This document shows, piece after piece, positions 62,086 through 64,000 of a stretch of 64,000 bases of DNA (positions within the stretch are counted from its first letter, which is position 1; every line of letters begins with the position of its first letter). Where the stretch lies: positions 62,001 through 126,000 of the forward strand of contig NZ_LMQL01000013.1 in NCBI RefSeq assembly GCF_001424545.1, written 5' to 3'. A program made the translations under genes and the position numbers. The notes beneath the pieces are model-generated. The model was given only the letters and a program-made list of their open reading frames with translations, searched no databases and was not told the DNA's origin. Origin of the DNA: Ramlibacter sp. Leaf400 (GTDB lineage Bacteria; Pseudomonadota; Gammaproteobacteria; Burkholderiales; Burkholderiaceae_C).

Positions 62086-62097
62086 TCGAAGACCGGA

Positions 62098-63591
62098 TCA
62101 GCGGGCCGGGCGGATCAGCAGGTAGGTGGCCAGTTCGCCGCGGCGCAGCAGCACCGGGATCGGCTTGGTCTTGTCCGCGCGGTTGACCGCCGCCTCGAAC
62201 TCCTTGACGTTGGCGATCTCGGCGTTGCCGATCTGCAGGATCACGTCGCCTTCGCGCACGCCTGCACGCGCGGCGCTGTCGGCGACCGCTTCCACCCGCA
62301 CGCCGCCCTTGACCTTGAGTTCCTTCTTCTGGGCGTCGGTCAGGTCGGCCACGCCCAGGCCCAGCGACATCGCCGCCGGCGATCCGTTCTTGGGCTTGTC
62401 GTCGGGCGCCTGCGCGCGGCGCACCGGACGCTCGGCCTCGAACTCGGCGATCTGCACGTTCAGGTCGCGCGAGCCGCCGCGGCGGAACACCGTGATGGTC
62501 GAGCGCGTGCCCGGCTTGGTGTTGCCCACCATGCGCGGCAGGTCGGTGGCCTTGTCGATCGCCTGGCCGTTGAACTTCGTGATGATGTCCCCGGCCTCGA
62601 CGCCGGCCTTGTCGGCGGGCGAGCCGGCCTCGACGCTGCGCACCAGCGCACCCTGCGGCTTGCCCAGTCCAATCGATTCGGCCACGTCCTTGGTGACCTG
62701 GTCGATCTGCACGCCGATGCGCCCGCGCGAGACGCGCCCGGTCGGGCCGCGCAGCTGGTCGGCCACGCGGATGGCCTCGTCGATCGGGATCGCGAACGAG
62801 ATGCCCATGAAGCCGCCCGAGCGCGAGTAGATCTGGCTGTTGATGCCCACCACCTCGCCGCGCAGGTTGATCAGCGGGCCGCCCGAATTGCCGGGGTTGA
62901 TCGCCACGTCGGTCTGGATGAACGGCAGGTAGTCGCCGGTGTCGCGCGCCTTGGCGCTGACGATGCCGGCCGTGACGGTGTTCTCCAGGCCGAACGGCGA
63001 ACCGATGGCCATCACCCACTCGCCCACCTTGAGCTTGCTGACGTCGCCGATCTTCACGAAGGGCAGGCCGGTGGCGTCGATCTTGATCACGGCCACGTCG
63101 GTGCGCTTGTCGGGCGTGCCGACCACCTTGGCCTTGAACTCGCGCTTGTCCGGCAGCGTGACCAGCACCTCCTCGGCGCCTTCCACCACGTGCGCGTTGG
63201 TCATCACGAACCCGTCGGCCGTGATGATGAAGCCGGAACCCACGCCGCGCGGGCGCTCGCGCTCCTCATCGGGCGCCTGGCGCGGGCCGGGGCCCTGGCG
63301 CGGCGCGTTGGGCGGCATCGGCTGGCCGAAGAAGCGGCGGAAGAACTCCTGCATCTCCTCGTCCATCTGCGGGCCCTGGGCCGAGCTGCGCGCGCGCTCC
63401 ATGGTGCGGATGTTCACCACCGCGGGGCCGACCTGCTCGACCAGGTCGACGAAGTCGGGCAGGCCGGTGCGCGGCTGCGGCGCGGACTGAGCGAGCGCGG
63501 GGGCCGCGGGCAGCAGCGCGGCGCCGGCGGCGGCCGCCAGCACGCCCGCCAGAGCGTGGCCCCGGAGCGTTTTCCAATCGGTGCGGAACAT
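62098..63591 (-). CDS. mucD: DegP/MucD-type periplasmic serine protease
   Basis: HtrA-family protease/chaperone of the envelope stress response, 497 aa. A signal peptide ends near residue 32 (AALLPAAPALAQ). Catalytic triad: His in FVMTNAHVVEGAEEV (about 132), Asp in RTDVAVIKIDATG (about 163), Ser in NPGNSGGPLINLRGEVVG (about 234). Two PDZ domains follow, about 285-370 (GALVRSVEAGSPADKAGVEA) and 410-495 (RVEAVADSAARAGVREGDVI). The ATG at 63591 has GGAAGAGG upstream. It follows rseB, so it belongs to the sigma-E (rpoE-rseA-rseB-mucD) group. It ends in a strong hairpin. Confidence 0.95.
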   Translation of the reverse strand: MFRTDWKTLRGHALAGVLAAAAGAALLPAAPALAQSAPQPRTGLPDFVDLVEQVGPAVVNIRTMERARSSAQGPQMDEEMQEFFRRFFGQPMPPNAPRQGPGPRQAPDEERERPRGVGSGFIITADGFVMTNAHVVEGAEEVLVTLPDKREFKAKVVGTPDKRTDVAVIKIDATGLPFVKIGDVSKLKVGEWVMAIGSPFGLENTVTAGIVSAKARDTGDYLPFIQTDVAINPGNSGGPLINLRGEVVGINSQIYSRSGGFMGISFAIPIDEAIRVADQLRGPTGRVSRGRIGVQIDQVTKDVAESIGLGKPQGALVRSVEAGSPADKAGVEAGDIITKFNGQAIDKATDLPRMVGNTKPGTRSTITVFRRGGSRDLNVQIAEFEAERPVRRAQAPDDKPKNGSPAAMSLGLGVADLTDAQKKELKVKGGVRVEAVADSAARAGVREGDVILQIGNAEIANVKEFEAAVNRADKTKPIPVLLRRGELATYLLIRPAR

Positions 63592-63694
63592 GGGAACCTC
63601 TTCCTTCGACAGCTGTTTGCTGAACTGCAGACTCAGAACCGCCACCGGCCGGATGGTTCAACTCGGCCGGTCGCGCGTTCCATCAGATGGGGCC

Positions 63695-64000
63695 TCAGCG
63701 TCGCCGCTCAAGGTTGTATGCGAAGGCCTTGAGCGTCTGCGCGGGGACTTCGCCGACGACCGTCAGCCACCATTCCTCGACGCGGCGGGCGAGCGTGTGG
63801 GTGGCGCCGCTGGCGAACAGGCCTTCCTGCGTGTGCCGCTGCCGGTCGTAGGGCTCCACGAACACCGACACGGCCGCCAGCCCATCCGAGAAGATCCAGT
63901 GGATGCTGCCCTCGGCGGGCGCGCCCGAGCCGGCCGGGCGCTTGTAGCAGCTCATCGGCTTGAAGCCGGCCACGGCGGTCTTCATCGCCCAGCCTTCGGA
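63695..64000 (-). CDS. rseB: Sigma-E regulator RseB/MucB, C-terminal end (partial)
   Basis: Only the last 101 residues are in the window; the gene runs off the right edge. They show the RseB C-terminal domain: GFKPMSCYKRPA, IHWIFSDGLAAVSVFVEPYD, GATHTLARRVEEWWLTVVGE and VPAQTLKAFAYNLERR. RseB is a periplasmic protein that binds the anti-sigma factor RseA and senses lipoprotein/LPS stress. It precedes mucD by 103 nt on the same strand, as in the rpoE operon of betaproteobacteria. Confidence 0.88.
   Translation of the reverse strand, partial: SEGWAMKTAVAGFKPMSCYKRPAGSGAPAEGSIHWIFSDGLAAVSVFVEPYDRQRHTQEGLFASGATHTLARRVEEWWLTVVGEVPAQTLKAFAYNLERRR

Larger units (their letters stand above)
61593..62097. 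other. 505-bp gene-free gap between lepA and mucD
   Basis: No convincing gene is found. Reading frames of 60-118 codons exist on both strands, but they carry no recognisable domain and no clear ribosome-binding site. The region is richer in A/T than its surroundings. It contains the lepA-upstream terminator (61636-61669), a candidate short RNA unit, and the mucD terminator (62053-62085). Related genomes can carry a small glutaredoxin-like gene in this position, which is absent here. Confidence 0.6.

Overview
The window is a GC-rich chromosomal segment from a betaproteobacterium of the order Burkholderiales, most likely family Comamonadaceae (Ramlibacter/Variovorax-like). The evidence is the gene order leuC-leuD-leuB-asd-fimV-truA-trpF-trpB-trpA-accD, the order sdhCDAB-sdhE-gltA next to mdh and acnB, the order rseB-mucD-lepA-lepB-rnc-era-recO-pdxJ-acpS-nagZ, and GC-rich intergenic repeats of a type common in that family. 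I see no tRNA, rRNA, CRISPR array, insertion sequence or prophage. Coding density is very high, and many neighbouring genes overlap by 1-14 nt.

Layout. (1) 1-2.6 kb: the end of kynureninase, tryptophan 2,3-dioxygenase and an FAD monooxygenase (aromatic/tryptophan catabolism). (2) 2.7-13.2 kb: a degenerate BLUF-like protein, a LysR regulator, acnA, serC-serA, a small membrane protein divergent from an XRE/MmyB regulator, an SbmA/BacA-like transporter and a flavin-oxidoreductase-fold protein. (3) 13.3-24.9 kb: a TCA-cycle block. acnB, an exported hypothetical, a CitE-like lyase and mdh run left. A GntR/UTRA regulator, sdhCDAB, sdhE and gltA run right. The mdh-gntR gap carries a 12-bp palindrome inside the regulator's own promoter. 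(4) 25-37 kb: leucine (leuCDB), aspartate-family (asd) and tryptophan (trpFBA) biosynthesis with fimV, truA and accD. (5) 37-38.2 kb: a YggT membrane protein and a Lon-N-domain protein. (6) 38.2-52 kb: a leftward run of 12 genes for a surface glycan containing a nonulosonic acid (legionaminic/sialic-type sugar). (7) 52-53.6 kb: lysS. (8) 53.7-64 kb: a leftward housekeeping run from rseB (partial) and mucD through lepA, lepB, rnc, era, recO, pdxJ and acpS to nagZ.

How they work together. AcnA, AcnB, Mdh, SdhCDAB/SdhE and GltA cover several TCA steps, and the GntR regulator between the two arms is the obvious local control candidate. In the glycan block a PglF/WbpM-like 4,6-dehydratase and a LegC-like aminotransferase could make a 4-amino-4,6-dideoxy sugar nucleotide. 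NeuC-, NeuB- and NeuA-like enzymes could then release, condense with PEP and CMP-activate it. A PglC-like phosphoglycosyltransferase, a GT-B-like protein, an asparagine synthetase, a FemAB-like acyltransferase, a methyltransferase, an HpcH/HpaI aldolase and a MurJ-type flippase would decorate and export the product. Its most unusual member fuses a CBS-domain pair to the aminotransferase.

Three copies of an interspersed palindromic repeat (about 85-89 bp, ends GTCATTCCCGC/GCGGGGATGAC) lie at gene 3' ends near 7.7, 13.2 and 53.6 kb. The only gene-free stretch over 300 bp, 61593-62097 between mucD and lepA, holds two strong hairpin terminators and possibly a small RNA.
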